Shown piece by piece: positions 1-11,400 of a stretch of DNA of 64,000 bases. Where the stretch lies: positions 232,392 to 296,391 of the forward strand of contig NZ_JAHKQH010000026.1 of assembly GCF_018861025.1 (NCBI RefSeq). Direction: 5' to 3'. Every line of letters starts with the position of its first letter. Within the stretch, counting starts at the first letter, position 1. The DNA comes from Psychrosphaera sp. B3R10. Its GTDB lineage: Bacteria > Pseudomonadota > Gammaproteobacteria > Enterobacterales > Alteromonadaceae. A program made the translations under genes and the position numbers. The notes under the pieces were generated by a model. That model ran no database searches. It was not told where the DNA came from and saw only the letters and a program-made list of their open reading frames with translations.

Positions 1-25
1 ACGCAGACACCCACCGTTGTTTTAA
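1..25. repeat. single (edge) copy of the GCAGACACCCAC intergenic repeat
   Basis: The window opens inside a copy of the interspersed repeat. The first 25 bases, core plus a following GTTGTTTTAA tail, are the same as the unit of the array at 27219-27663. More copies may lie to the left, outside the window. The copy sits about 30 bp beyond the stop codon of the FAH-family gene. Confidence 0.8.
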
Positions 26-53
26 CCGCCTAACGTGAGGTAAATTCAATTAT

Positions 54-683
54 TTATGCTTGCCACTCTTGGCTCATAAGCTTTATTTCGTCAGCAAACA
101 GCTCCGCAACAAAAACATCACCTTGATTTATTTTCCCAACACCTTTTGGCGTGCCGGTCATAATGACATCGCCATCGTCTAGCGAAAACACCGTTTCGAC
201 TTCCGATAATATCGCGGTTGGAGAGTGGATCATGTGTTCTACACCGCCAGCTTGTTGTAGCTTGCCATTTATCCAGAGTTTCAAATGAAGCTTTTCTAAA
301 TCGAAATCCAACTTAACAAAGGGAGATAACACAGCGGCACCTTTAAAACTTTTAGCTCGCTCCCACGGAAGCCCATTCTGCTTCAACTTAGTTTGAATTT
401 CTCGTTTTGTTAAATCTAAGCCAACCCCGACCGCATCTAAAAACCCGTTTTTTACGACAAAACATATTTCTGTCTCAAAATGAATTTCATCGCCGCTTTG
501 AGCGCTCCCAAGCTTAAAAACAAAACTGTCAGATATTGCAGAATTGGGTTTTATAAACAACACCATCTCGTCAGGAACCACATTATTCAACTCCTTAATA
601 TGGTCTACAAAGTTACGCCCAACACAAACAACTTTATTAGGTATGTTCTTAGTTCCAGCGACAGTGATTCTATTTAGTGACAT
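54..683 (-). CDS. fumarylacetoacetate hydrolase (FAH) family protein
   Basis: This 209-residue protein fits the short FAH fold family (YcgM/FAHD1-like), whose members are metal-dependent hydrolases or decarboxylases of acylpyruvates and related 2-oxo acids. Family features visible are the N-terminal VVCVGRNFVDHIKE segment, the LFIKPNSAI strand, the acidic metal-site region HFETEICFVV, and the C-terminal VIMTGTPKGVG loop. The length matches the stand-alone bacterial form. The ATG at 683 has an AAGGA ribosome-binding site about 9 bp upstream. It is transcribed alone, away from tyrS. The substrate cannot be read from the sequence; acylpyruvase or oxaloacetate decarboxylase activity are both known in the family. 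Confidence 0.85.
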   Translation of the reverse strand: MSLNRITVAGTKNIPNKVVCVGRNFVDHIKELNNVVPDEMVLFIKPNSAISDSFVFKLGSAQSGDEIHFETEICFVVKNGFLDAVGVGLDLTKREIQTKLKQNGLPWERAKSFKGAAVLSPFVKLDFDLEKLHLKLWINGKLQQAGGVEHMIHSPTAILSEVETVFSLDDGDVIMTGTPKGVGKINQGDVFVAELFADEIKLMSQEWQA

Positions 684-781
684 ACAAATATTCCTTTGCT
701 CGGATTAAGTGGATACGCTTAAGAAGTGTAAGTTTAACTAAAACAGACGGTAAACAAACACGTTTCCAGTTCATAATTAAC

Positions 782-805
782 AAAAAACCCCAGGCGACTG
801 GGGTT
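782..805 (-). terminator. intrinsic terminator of tyrS
   Basis: A perfect 8-bp stem AACCCCAG / CTGGGGTT with a GCGA loop lies about 30 bp beyond the tyrS stop. Read on the minus strand it ends in a run of six T. Confidence 0.85.
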
Positions 806-835
806 AATTTTAATATAGGAAGAGCTATTAGAAGA

Positions 836-2035
836 TTAGCTAACTGTTACTTTGGCAAACTTTCTTTTACCGACCTGATAAATTTCACTGCTGCCAACTT
901 CAATAATCAACTTAGTATCACTGATTTTGTCTTTGCCGTTTAACTTAACAGCCCCCTGCTTGATCATGCGCATCGCTTCAGAGGTACTTGCCACTAAACC
1001 AGCTTCTTTAAGTAAATTACTGATAGCAATTGGTTCACCTGATGTCACCGTAACTTCTGGAATTTCGTCAGGCAACGCATTTTTTTGGAATCGCTTAATG
1101 AAATCGGCATAAGCATCATCCGCAGCTTGTTCACTGTGGAAACGTGCAATTAGTTCTTTTGCTAATTCAATTTTGACATCACGAGGGTTGCTGCCCGCTT
1201 CAATATTTGCTTTAAATTGCTCAATTTCAGCAATTGGGCGGAAACTAAGTAAGTCATAGTAACGCCACATTAGCTCGTCAGAAATAGACATTACTTTACC
1301 AAACATATCCTGCGGCGCGTCTGTAATGCCGATGTAATTGTTCAAAGACTTAGACATCTTTTGAACACCATCTAATCCTTCTAACAAAGGCATCATCAAA
1401 ACAGATTGTGGACGCTGACCTTCGTCTTTTTGCAACTCACGGCCCATTAATAGGTTAAATCGTTGGTCTGTACCACCTAATTCAACGTCAGCTTTAAGTG
1501 CAACTGAATCCCAACCTTGTACAAGTGGGTATAAAAATTCATGAATTGCGATTGACTGACCACCCGCGTAGCGCTTTTTAAAGTCGTCTCGTTCCAACAT
1601 ACGTGCAACGGTTTGACGAGCAGCTAGCTTAATCATGTCTGACGCACCAAACTCGTTAAACCATGTCGAGTTAAAAGCGACGGTGGTTTTAGCTGGATCT
1701 AAAATTTTGAAAACCTGTTCTTTATAGGTTTCTGCGTTTCTTAGCACGTCTTCTTTAGTTAACGGCTTACGCGTAACATTTTTTCCCGTTGGGTCGCCAA
1801 TGAGTCCAGTAAAGTCACCAATTAAAAAGATAACTTCATGGCCTAGGTCTTGAAATGTTTTTAGTTTATTAATTAGAACAGTATGACCTAAATGAAGATC
1901 AGGAGCTGTAGGATCAAAACCGGCCTTGATGCGAAGAGGTTTGCCCTCTTCTAGTTTTTTGATCAGATCGTCTTCTGGCAAAATTTCATCTGTGCCACGT
2001 TTGATCTCAGCTATAGCGTTTTGGATGTCGGTCAT
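836..2035 (-). CDS. tyrS: tyrosyl-tRNA synthetase
   Basis: This is a class I aminoacyl-tRNA synthetase that charges tRNA-Tyr. Both signature motifs are present: HLGH near residue 47 and KMSKS near residue 228. The Rossmann-fold region contains [15 protein letters not shown]-terminal S4 RNA-binding domain covers roughly the last 65 residues ([10 protein letters not shown].., [13 protein letters not shown]). At 399 residues it matches the shorter TyrRS subclass found in many gammaproteobacteria. The ATG at 2035 is followed directly by conserved sequence. It is a single gene with its own terminator; the upstream dgt gene ends 86 bp before it. Confidence 0.97.
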   Translation of the reverse strand: MTDIQNAIAEIKRGTDEILPEDDLIKKLEEGKPLRIKAGFDPTAPDLHLGHTVLINKLKTFQDLGHEVIFLIGDFTGLIGDPTGKNVTRKPLTKEDVLRNAETYKEQVFKILDPAKTTVAFNSTWFNEFGASDMIKLAARQTVARMLERDDFKKRYAGGQSIAIHEFLYPLVQGWDSVALKADVELGGTDQRFNLLMGRELQKDEGQRPQSVLMMPLLEGLDGVQKMSKSLNNYIGITDAPQDMFGKVMSISDELMWRYYDLLSFRPIAEIEQFKANIEAGSNPRDVKIELAKELIARFHSEQAADDAYADFIKRFQKNALPDEIPEVTVTSGEPIAISNLLKEAGLVASTSEAMRMIKQGAVKLNGKDKISDTKLIIEVGSSEIYQVGKRKFAKVTVS

Positions 2036-2120
2036 GTTATCGCCTGTAAATTACTACTCGAAGAGTCAGGTTAAAAATAGAATCGCCGGAGTTTACGACA
2101 ATTTGTCCCTTTTTTGAATG

Positions 2121-3581
2121 TTAAGCTAGGTACAAATTGCGATATTCTTCAAATGCGTACTGATCTGTCATACCGCTAACGTGATCTTGGATCAATCGAC
2201 AACGGTAATAAAACTCCAGTAATACAAAGTCGGGCTGGTTAATCAAAGGTTCAATTGCCACTCGATAGGCTTTTAAATGTTTGTTTGCAAGGCGTTTATA
2301 AAGCCTAGCTTCTAAAAGCCCACCGCGTTTTCGGTCCCATACCATGTCTTGAAACTTGTCTGTTTTGCATAATAACAAAGGTTCAAAAGCTTGCAGTAGC
2401 CCCGATATAATTTGATAACCCTGTAGTTCTTTTGTCTCAACTTCATGTGTTGAGAATATGTATTTAATCGCGACATCTTTAAATGTCGAAATAACGTTAT
2501 GAAAAATACTGTCGTCTTCGAGTAAGGCACGATTAAAATCGCCTTCGTAGACGCTTTCAATATTATCGATAAATTGCACAGCAGCATGATCGACCAGAGG
2601 ATGAATGAGCTGCACCCGCAACCAAACAAAAAATTCATGAGTCTTGTTTATCGGCTCTTTTTCACTTCTGCCAAGTGCATATTCTACGGCCTCTTCAAAT
2701 GTCTTGTTTTTCGTGATCCTTTGAGTACTTGTTTCACCAGCGTACCGATTAAACGTCTCGATTAAATGAGCAGACAACTGTTGGCAATCTAGTAGTCCTT
2801 TTTCAACACCATCTTCAATGTCTGCTAAACAGTAACTTATGTCATCTGCCGCTTCCATTAAATAGGCTAAAGGATACCTGTGACCGGGCTTTATTTCTAA
2901 ATGGGTTGACATCGACTTGATGTCTTCCATTTCAGAATAATAAAACCCGACTTTCTTCTTCAAATAAGACAGTGGTTTGCTTTTGTCAGGTCTTTGTTCA
3001 AGCCCCGAACGCGTATATTTTAGTATGCTGGCCGCTTGCGAGTACGTTAGGTTTAAACGTAACAAATTAAAGATGATCCGAAATGCTTGAGCGTTTCCTT
3101 CGAAATTTTTAAGTTCGTGTTTAAGTTGCAACGCCAACATTTTGTTCGACGACTGCGCAAACAAAACATGTTTATCAAGGTGTTTTTCAAACCAATGGTT
3201 AATCGCCGCTTCACCAAAATGACCAAAAGGCGGATTACCAATGTCGTGCATCAAGCACGCCATTTCTACTAATGTTTCAACTTCTCTTTCGAATGGCAGC
3301 AAACCGATATCTAACGGATTTTGGTTTAATTTTTTGAAAATTGTTCGAACAATATGTCGACCCGTCTGCTGTACTTCTAACGAATGCGTTAAACGGCTGC
3401 GTACTGCAGAGTTATTTTCTAATGGAAAAACTTGTGTTTTTTGTTGAAGACGACGGATCGCAGCTGACTGAATAATTCGGCCTCTGTCACTTTCAAACTG
3501 TTCAGCTAAATAACTAATATCGGAAGGAGGGGTTGCTCGTCCATATGAACGCAACGCAGTGATTTTCTTCTTGAAATCCAT
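2121..3581 (-). CDS. dgt: deoxyguanosinetriphosphate triphosphohydrolase (dGTPase)
   Basis: This HD-superfamily enzyme hydrolyses dGTP to deoxyguanosine and triphosphate, affecting dNTP balance. The N-terminal FESDRGRIIQSAAIRRLQQKTQVFPLE block is typical of Dgt. Metal ligands are visible in RLTHSLEV (His) and the HD motif CLMHDIGNPPFGHFGE. A later DDISYCLADIEDG segment gives another conserved Asp. The open frame extends to a TTG at 3602, but the ATG at 3581 (MDFKKKI) aligns with the start of known family members, so I use it. Length from there is 486 residues, close to the E. coli enzyme. The DUF4124-like gene upstream ends shortly before it, so the two may be co-transcribed. Confidence 0.93.
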   Translation of the reverse strand: MDFKKKITALRSYGRATPPSDISYLAEQFESDRGRIIQSAAIRRLQQKTQVFPLENNSAVRSRLTHSLEVQQTGRHIVRTIFKKLNQNPLDIGLLPFEREVETLVEMACLMHDIGNPPFGHFGEAAINHWFEKHLDKHVLFAQSSNKMLALQLKHELKNFEGNAQAFRIIFNLLRLNLTYSQAASILKYTRSGLEQRPDKSKPLSYLKKKVGFYYSEMEDIKSMSTHLEIKPGHRYPLAYLMEAADDISYCLADIEDGVEKGLLDCQQLSAHLIETFNRYAGETSTQRITKNKTFEEAVEYALGRSEKEPINKTHEFFVWLRVQLIHPLVDHAAVQFIDNIESVYEGDFNRALLEDDSIFHNVISTFKDVAIKYIFSTHEVETKELQGYQIISGLLQAFEPLLLCKTDKFQDMVWDRKRGGLLEARLYKRLANKHLKAYRVAIEPLINQPDFVLLEFYYRCRLIQDHVSGMTDQYAFEEYRNLYLA

Positions 3582-3616
3582 AAAACTAGAAACTCTCGGC
3601 AAAGGATGAAAACACC

Positions 3617-4123
3617 CTAGTGGCGGATATTCCAGCCAACTAATAAGTGAGTACGATTGTTAAAGGTAAGGTCGGCTTCTTTAAATTTTTCGGTTTGGCA
3701 AATTGGAGCCATTTTATATTTATAAAAAGTTAATGAAGACTCACGACTAACTTCTTTTTTTTCAGATTCTGGCAACACGTTCCACGACAAATACACTTGT
3801 TTTTTGGTCATGCCCCGTACAATTCGACATTCTAATATCGCTTTCTTGATCTTTTTTGACAACTTAGGATAACCAGCAATATAACTTTCAGCTCGAGCTT
3901 GCCGCTCATCTAGTTGTTTTTGTTGCTTCTTTTTTTGTTTCGCCCAATAAGTTTCAATGGATTCAGCTCTGCTAACGTCATAAAACGTCATCTTTGACTC
4001 GTCTCCACAAGGCAATGCCGAAAACTTCGTTACACCATCTTCGATACACCGGTATACCTCTGCATTAATGTTTGCAGACATAAACAGACCAAAGACTAAT
4101 AGTAGAAAACCAGCCGCTCGCAT
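3617..4123 (-). CDS. secreted DUF4124-like protein, function unknown
   Basis: A 168-residue protein with a clear N-terminal Sec signal peptide (hydrophobic stretch AGFLLLVFGLFMSAN followed by INAEVYRC). The mature start, EVYRCIEDGVTKFSALPCG, has the pattern of DUF4124 domains, where a short beta structure with two cysteines follows the signal peptide. A basic, Gln/Lys-rich helix follows (residues 60-80), then a C-terminal region with two Cys that resembles lipoprotein/SmpA-like turns (RGMTKKQVYLSWNVLP). It is therefore likely periplasmic. It lies just upstream of dgt, but no functional link is evident. The ATG at 4123 has an AGG just upstream. Confidence 0.6.
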   Translation of the reverse strand: MRAAGFLLLVFGLFMSANINAEVYRCIEDGVTKFSALPCGDESKMTFYDVSRAESIETYWAKQKKKQQKQLDERQARAESYIAGYPKLSKKIKKAILECRIVRGMTKKQVYLSWNVLPESEKKEVSRESSLTFYKYKMAPICQTEKFKEADLTFNNRTHLLVGWNIRH

Positions 4124-4298
4124 TAACCTACATTTTCCTTTCTGTTAAACTTAAATTCAGACCATGTTGAAATGTAAAATCACTGATATTCTCAGTTTTT
4201 TTTCAAACTTCCACACAAATAAGTCGTAATAGTGCGGTAAAATCAACGATAAACCTAGCATTCCACATAAAACGATGTACATCAAGGCAAAAATACCA

Positions 4299-4898
4299 AT
4301 GACACAATTTGCAATCACCAATGAAGTACATAAAACATTAGAAATCAAAAAAAGCCAATTCATTTGCTGGCTCAAAACTGTGGATTCTCGTGAAGATGCC
4401 ATGGCGTTTCTTGCTATCGCCAAGCAAACTTACCCTGACGCGCGACACCATTGTTGGGCGTATATCATGGGCGCCAACGCACAATCTCAAACCGCCGCGA
4501 TGTCCGATGATGGAGAACCTTCTGGTACCGCTGGAAAGCCCATTCTCAATGTTTTACAACATAAACCTGTCAATAATATTATGGCAATTGTCATTCGTTA
4601 TTTTGGTGGTATTAAACTTGGGGCCGGAGGGCTTGTAAGAGCATATTCGCAATCTGTTGAACAAGCGTTTGGTGAGGCGGAATTAGCGCCTATTGTCCCT
4701 GTAGATAGTTTTACGGCGAAGTTTGATTTTGCTCAAGAACAATGGGTTCGCCACCAACTTGATTTATTGAATGGCACTATTTTAGATGTTGAATATGCTG
4801 AGTCTGTAACAATGACAGGGCTTATTCCAAGTGAAGGCTTGCAACAATTACAAAATGCCATTGCGTCAAAAAGCATTGATTTAGTCATTGATGAATAA
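4299..4898 (+). CDS. yigZ: IMPACT-family protein YigZ
   Basis: This is an IMPACT/YigZ (UPF0029) family protein. The diagnostic region ARHHCWAYIMG followed by SDDGEPSGTAGKPIL and VIRYFGGIKLGAGGLVRAYSQ is intact. The family fold is an N-terminal ribosomal-S5-like domain plus a C-terminal ferredoxin-like DUF1949 domain. The eukaryotic relative modulates translational control by GCN2; the bacterial role is not settled. An in-frame ATG exists at 4275, but the one at 4299 (MTQFAITNE) has an AAGG about 11 bp upstream and fits family length (199 residues), so I prefer it. It runs opposite to its neighbours. Confidence 0.9.
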   Translation: MTQFAITNEVHKTLEIKKSQFICWLKTVDSREDAMAFLAIAKQTYPDARHHCWAYIMGANAQSQTAAMSDDGEPSGTAGKPILNVLQHKPVNNIMAIVIRYFGGIKLGAGGLVRAYSQSVEQAFGEAELAPIVPVDSFTAKFDFAQEQWVRHQLDLLNGTILDVEYAESVTMTGLIPSEGLQQLQNAIASKSIDLVIDE

Positions 4899-4987
4899 AA
4901 GGTTAATACAAATATATTAGAAACGTCTTAACCAATTCTATGTGAGTTAATTAACGTCTTTAGCAAACCGCGGCGCAGCAACTGTCG

Positions 4988-5437
4988 TTAGCCCGAATTT
5001 GATGTCTGAGACATCTTTGATATTGCCAATGGTAATATCAATTGATTATATTCATTCATTAAGTTTTGGATCTGCAGTTTAATTAACTCCCGTTCATCTT
5101 CATCTAACGATTCATCATTGTAATCAAGTGTTGCCTGCTCAATTTCAATACGTTTATTCGTTGCCAGTTCCTCTAAATTTGCTTTATCTGAAACGGTCAA
5201 GGTCACATCTTGTGATTGCTCGGCTTGACGAACCTGAGCTACTTTCGCCATCGCTCTTGCTTGGCTCTGCGCTAATTTCACTTGTTGCAAGCTCGTCGGC
5301 TTCGTTAATTGAGTTGTTTTTTTAAGTTCCGCTTCTGGTGAAACATTTTGCTCCAGATGATGACTAAAAATGACAAATATCGCGACACAGAAGGCAACAA
5401 TAAACGCGCCAATTAACACAATTTTATTCTTTTTCAT
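4988..5437 (-). CDS. small membrane-anchored coiled-coil protein, last gene of the giant-lipoprotein operon
   Basis: I do not recognise a family. The protein (149 residues from the ATG at 5437) has an N-terminal transmembrane anchor (IVLIGAFIVAFCVAIFVIF) after a Lys-rich start, so the remainder should be periplasmic. That part is rich in Gln, Ala, Glu and Lys and looks helical or coiled-coil, with two acidic stretches near residues 105-120. Cysteines occur only in the anchor. The ATG follows the stop codon of the giant lipoprotein gene by only about 11 bp and has an AAGG site upstream, so it should be the fourth gene of that operon. It could help assemble or energise surface display, but this is context only. 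Confidence 0.65.
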   Translation of the reverse strand: MKKNKIVLIGAFIVAFCVAIFVIFSHHLEQNVSPEAELKKTTQLTKPTSLQQVKLAQSQARAMAKVAQVRQAEQSQDVTLTVSDKANLEELATNKRIEIEQATLDYNDESLDEDERELIKLQIQNLMNEYNQLILPLAISKMSQTSNSG

Positions 5438-5448
5438 TGTCAATGACC

Positions 5449-8400
5449 TTAGTTTGAACCCGTTGAGAAAGTATGTGTACCTAAATTCTTGGTATTGCCC
5501 GCCATATCCCTAACGCTTGATAAAATGCTAATTCGATACGTTGTTGATCCTAACAGTGCCGAATTTGGGGTAAATATTATTGTGTCACCTACTACCTCAT
5601 ATTCACCTTCTATAACATCGGTACCTTGCTTGATTTCAGGTAACGAGCGACCATCAATGACCTCATCAAAAACGATGGTTATTGTTGTATTAACATCAAC
5701 ATCTGTTGCATTACTTGCTGGGTCAAGACTGACCAGAGATGGACCCGTTGTATCGTTTGACTCAGAAAGCGATGTCGTAAATGTCAGTACATTGCTTGCT
5801 GCGTACTGGTTACCAGCATAGTCACAAAACGCATTAACCGAAACATAATAAGTTGTATCAGCCGATAAGTTTTCCTGGCCTTCAATCGTCACGATTTTTC
5901 TGTCCGACGACAATGAGACATAGATATCGACTGAACTATCATCGGTACTTAAAGTCACACCTGTTTCAATAGGACAAGAATCGCTCAGGGCAACGTCAAA
6001 TTCTAAAACGACCTGGCCATTTAAGGGCATATCTGTATATCCATCAGGTAAATTTGTCGCCACTAAAATAGGAGCTGTCGCATCTAAAGCATCAGCTGTA
6101 GTGAACACACGTCGTTGCGACTGAGCCAAAATATTCCCTGCGTTATCTAATAGATAGGGAGAGTAACCAACATAAAAGTCATAGCGAGAATTTGCTACCA
6201 ATACCGAATCAGGCAATAACGTTAATGTCTGCCCGTTATTGCTTAACTCCCACGTAGAAGCAACTTTTTCCTGTGCGCTAAAGTCTAATAGATAAAACGT
6301 ATCCGTATCTATTGTTGTAACATCAACAGGTTCGTCAAACGTCACTTGCAACAATGGATTTAGTGGTATGTCAACACTGTAATTAATAGGAATACTCCAT
6401 GCGCTAACTTCCGATTTGGCAGTATCGACTTTATTACCTGTTGTAAAGGTTACTGTCATTGACTCCTGCATAGCATTACGACTTAAATCATAGAGCCCAG
6501 AGATCGTAAATGTATATGTTTCGTCCGGATCTAAAAGCCGTTTTGGTGTGAAGGTTATCAGTGTTCGCTCACGAGTTAGGTTCATAGCTAATGGAATATT
6601 CAGGCCCTCACTATCCATCAAATTTGCGATATTTGAGTCAAAACTTGAAATTGCTTCGTCGATTCGAACTCGCAGTTTAAGGTTCAATGGCAGACCAGTT
6701 TGCTCATTATCTACATTAATTGAGAGCAACGTTGGGGATGTCACATCGATATCGCTATTTGTCGTAAAGTATCGATATTCGTGCCCTGCTGGATTGCCAC
6801 TCAAATCACGCAAGCCAGTTGCATAAGTATAATGCAACGTATCGGCGACTAACGCAGAAGCAGGTGTAACTGTAAGTATGGTGCCATCTGACGACAACTC
6901 CCATGTAGAGGCAATCCTCAAGTCACTTGAATTCCAATAATAAATGCCTTCATTAGATAAACTTGTTGGATCAATCGGCTCAGAAAAATGCCATTGAGTT
7001 ACCGCATTAATCGGTATATTAATTTGATTATTTGATATTGAGACATCTACAACCGTCGGTGCCGTAACATCTGCGCTATCGCCAGTATTAAATACTGTTT
7101 GGGCGGATACAGCCACATTACCTGCACCGTCAGTGACACCACTAACCACTTCCGTAATTTCGCTGCTTGTCGCAAGGCTTTGTTGGTGGCGATAAGTAAT
7201 GACTTTGTCTTCTTCATCAAACATTACATTTGTTGCCGATGGGTTATTCGCAACAAATGATATTGGATTGATGCTTTCGTCATATCTAACCGAAAATAGC
7301 GCGTTCACCCCTATATTCTCAGCGCCATTTGGCGGATTCATTGCAACTATAGTAGGGCCAACATCATCCACAATCGACAAATCATCCGTTGTAAATGAAA
7401 TGTAGTGATTACCATATTTTATGTCTCCGTCGGTATCAATAATGTCCGATGTAAACTGCACATAGTAACTATTATTGACCTCGAGAGGCTCGTCAGGATA
7501 AACAGAAATAATTGTGCCAGTAGGATCAAGTTGCACTGTCGCGGGATGAAGTTGTGCTTCAAGGTTGTTTGTGTACAATTTGACGTTTTCAGATGTCACT
7601 GTAGATTCATCCAATGGCTCTGAAAATTGCGCCATAATGGTCAAATTCAAAGGTAAATGAGTGCCACCCTGTGGATAAGTCGATGTCAATGCAGGAGCGA
7701 TACCTATTTGCTCAGAAATTTCAGCCATTTCAAAATTACTGTCGTAGGAATAAATCCGATTACCAACTAGATCGGTTAGGCCATCCACATAGACCTCAAT
7801 ACGTGCACCAGGAGTAAGTCCACCAGCTTTCGTCAATGTCAGTGTAGAGCCAGATGAAGATAAACTGACGTCAACTTCCACTAACTCACCATCTTCCAAT
7901 ACAGTTACGCCATCCGCTAAATTTGCCGCAGATATTGGTTTCGACAAATAAAGAGTTATCGTGTCAATATCATACGAAGTATCATCGTTATAACTCGGTA
8001 CTTGTTGCAAAACTCTGGGACGAACATTACCTGTTGGATCAAGTCCTGTTGTAAAAGAACTCACAAACGGCACCAATGCGTTACCTGATAAATCCACGAT
8101 CTTGTCATTAGCGACAACAGAAATTAGGCTGTTTTCAGGTAGATTTGCACTAATCGTGACAAACTGCCCGTCCACTGAGCGACTTATTGACGTCGTGAGC
8201 GTTTCTGAACCACTAAATACCGCGATATTAGATGAAGTTAATTGCGAGGCATCCATAGGTTCGCTAAATGTTAGAACAATGTCTGTATCTGAATTTGTAT
8301 CAATACTGAGATCCGCTGGCGAAATTGCCACTATGGTCGGTGACGTATTTTCAACCGATTCCGCAGTGACAAATTGTCGAGTACCAAGGCTCCGTGTATT

Positions 8401-11400
8401 CCCAGCTAAATCAGCAACCGTACTATACAAATAAATGGTATACGTTGTATTTCCGACTAAATTAACCGAAGGCGTAAAGACGACTGTATTACCAGTTACC
8501 TGATACGATCCTGGGACGGTAATTCCGGCCCCACGCACTTCGGGTGCGGTGCGTTGGTCAATATCCTCATCAAATTCCATTGTTATAGTAGAGAGCGACG
8601 TTGTGATTTCCGTTGCCTGATGGTCAGGTGAAATTGATACTAGCCCCGGTGCGTCATTGTCTACTTCCGTGTTACTAAGCGTTGAAAATTCAAGTTGATA
8701 AGAGTCATTTGTATTACCTGCGTAATCACAAATATCTGACATTGTCAGGACATAACTTGTCGCTGCAGAAAAGTTTTCGACAGGTGTGATACTAAGTGTT
8801 TTATCATCTGAACTTAACGCCAAATCGATATCAATCGCAATACCATTTGCTTCAACTTTAATGCCTTCGTCGAGTAGACAACCACGGTTTAGTCTTTCGT
8901 CAAACGTAAGCTCTACGGCACCGTTAATAGGCATATTTGTTGCGTTTGTGGTGATATTTGTCGATAACACATTTGGCGCAACATCATCCGTTTCATAGGC
9001 GGTAGTAAAGTAGCGATAATTGCTATTGCTTACCCTATTTCCGGCTAAATCTTTTATATAAGGCGAATACCCAAGGTAGAAGTAATGACGAACACCAGCC
9101 CTTAATGCCTCACTAGGAATAAAAGTAATGGTTTTTTTATCATTAGATATTTGCCAATCACCCTCGACATCAATACCCGTGGTATTGTCGTACAAATAGA
9201 AAGTTTCTTCATCGACAGTTGCAGGGTCGATAGGTTCATCAAACGTCACAGATAGTTTGGGATTTCTAGGTGCGTTTTCTGCTCCATGGGTCGGTGCACC
9301 CCATATTGCAATACTGCCGCCTTCGATGTCCGTTAACGCACTTGTAGTAAAATGTGTCGTCATCGGTGTGCTTAAAGTACCGCCACTGCTATTTTCAACC
9401 AAACCTATTGACCAGGTGTACTGGCTATTCGATTTGAGTAACATTTTTGGGGTCAACGTAAGTAATCTACGTTCTCTGCTCAGTTCAAGTTCAAAATCGA
9501 CAGGGTTACCTTGATCATCTTGCAAGCTAATATGCTGTTCATAATCTGTTGTGATTGATTGATTAAAACGAGCATTTAATTTTACATTTCTCGGTACCGA
9601 AGTCGCGTTATCTTCTACTGTCGTTGCGCTAATCGCCAGCGGTTGTTCTGTGACATTCCGGTCGGTATCGACTCGATAGTAAGTATAACTAAACACGTTA
9701 TGACTTAGGTCGCGCACGCCATAAATATAGAAATATAATCGACGATAAACGGGCAATAAGGCCGTTGGAATTAATGTGATTTTTCGGCCATCAGCGGAGA
9801 GTTCAACGCTCGCTGCAATATTTTTGCCTGTGGAGCCATCATACAAATAGACCGAACCTGAATGCACACTTAACGGATCGATTGGTTCATTAAATGTAAC
9901 CGACAATATTGCATCGCGTTGGACGACGTCATAATCAAAAAACGTAGAATCCACTATTGTTGGTGCGGCAATGTCAGGTCCACCGGCTGTAGTAAACGTC
10001 GTCGACGCACTAACGACTTTGTTACCGACTAGATCGTAAACTTCCGATATTGTCTCTGTATGTTCTGTCAAAGCAGGTAATGGCTGGTAGTAACTATATC
10101 GTAATTGCTTATTGTCTGCATCAAACTGAATATTCGCCTGACCCAAGCGATTAAACCTCAAACTATTAATGTATTCGTCAAATTCAACAGTAAACGTTGC
10201 ATTTGTACCTATGCCAACCGTGCCTTCTGCTGGGCTAAATGCCGTAATCATTGGTTGTCTATCATCAACTATAGAGTCACTGTCGGTATAGATGTAATTA
10301 GAAAAACTGAAATTTAATGAATCGCCATCCGTGTCTAAAACACTAGATTCGATAGATAAATAATATGATCTACCGACCTCAAGTAACGCTGACGGAATAA
10401 TGGTTAAGAGCTTGCCTGTTTCGTCCCAATCAAGATGATAGCTTATTGATTCCCAATCTGAGCTAAATTCACCACCAACGGCTTGCAAGTTAACGGTTTG
10501 CTCATTAAAGGTGGATTGATCCATTGGCTCATTAAACTTGACCATAAAGGAGCTATTCAATGGCACGCCTTCGTAACTGCTCTGCGGTGTATAACCTATT
10601 ACATAAGGGCTATAACCAACTCGACCGTCTAAATACGCTAACGTAAAATAAGCACTGGCTGAGTAAATTCGATTACCAGAAAGATCTCTTATCGAATCAT
10701 CTAAGAAGCTGGTTATTTCAGCGCCATAGGCAAACCCGTCAGCATAATAAACATGAATTGTTTTACCATCATTTAAAAGAGACACCTCAACATCAATTGG
10801 TTGGCCATTCTCAACAACTTTAACACCTTCAGCTAGGGTACTAGGGTCAAGCGGCTGATTAAAATGGAAATAAATGTTATTTCGTTCCGTCACTTCAGAA
10901 ACACCATTTTCTGGACTCTCTTGAATTAGTGAAGGTCGAGAGTAATTATTGCTTTCGGCACCTGTCGTGAACGAACTGACGAAGTGATTTAATGGATTGC
11001 CACTGAGATCAACCACGTTACTAGATACAATTATGCTGACAATGGAATCGGCTGGTAAGCTTGCTATTAATGTAACTTCTTTACCATTTACGCCACGATA
11101 TACGCTTGGCGATACAATTTCGCCTGCTGCATACAAGACAATGTTGCTGCTATTTAAGGTATTTTGAGTGATCGGCTCGCTGAACGATAAAACAATCTCT
11201 GTACTATCTGGTGAGACCCCTATTGCACCGTTTTCAGGAGAAACTAATGTCACCTCCGGAGGGGTCGTATCTATTTCAGACACTGTATTGAAATATTGTG
11301 TTCCACCATACGTTGTATTGCCAGCAAGGTCTGGAACATTATTATAGATTTCTATTCGGTATCTATTTGACCCCAACAGTGGCTCACTAGGTGTAAAAGT

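Noticed and set aside
4157-4423. 88-codon hydrophobic frame opposite the yigZ start
   Set aside because: It overlaps the coding start of yigZ antisense and lacks its own ribosome site; it is most likely a shadow.
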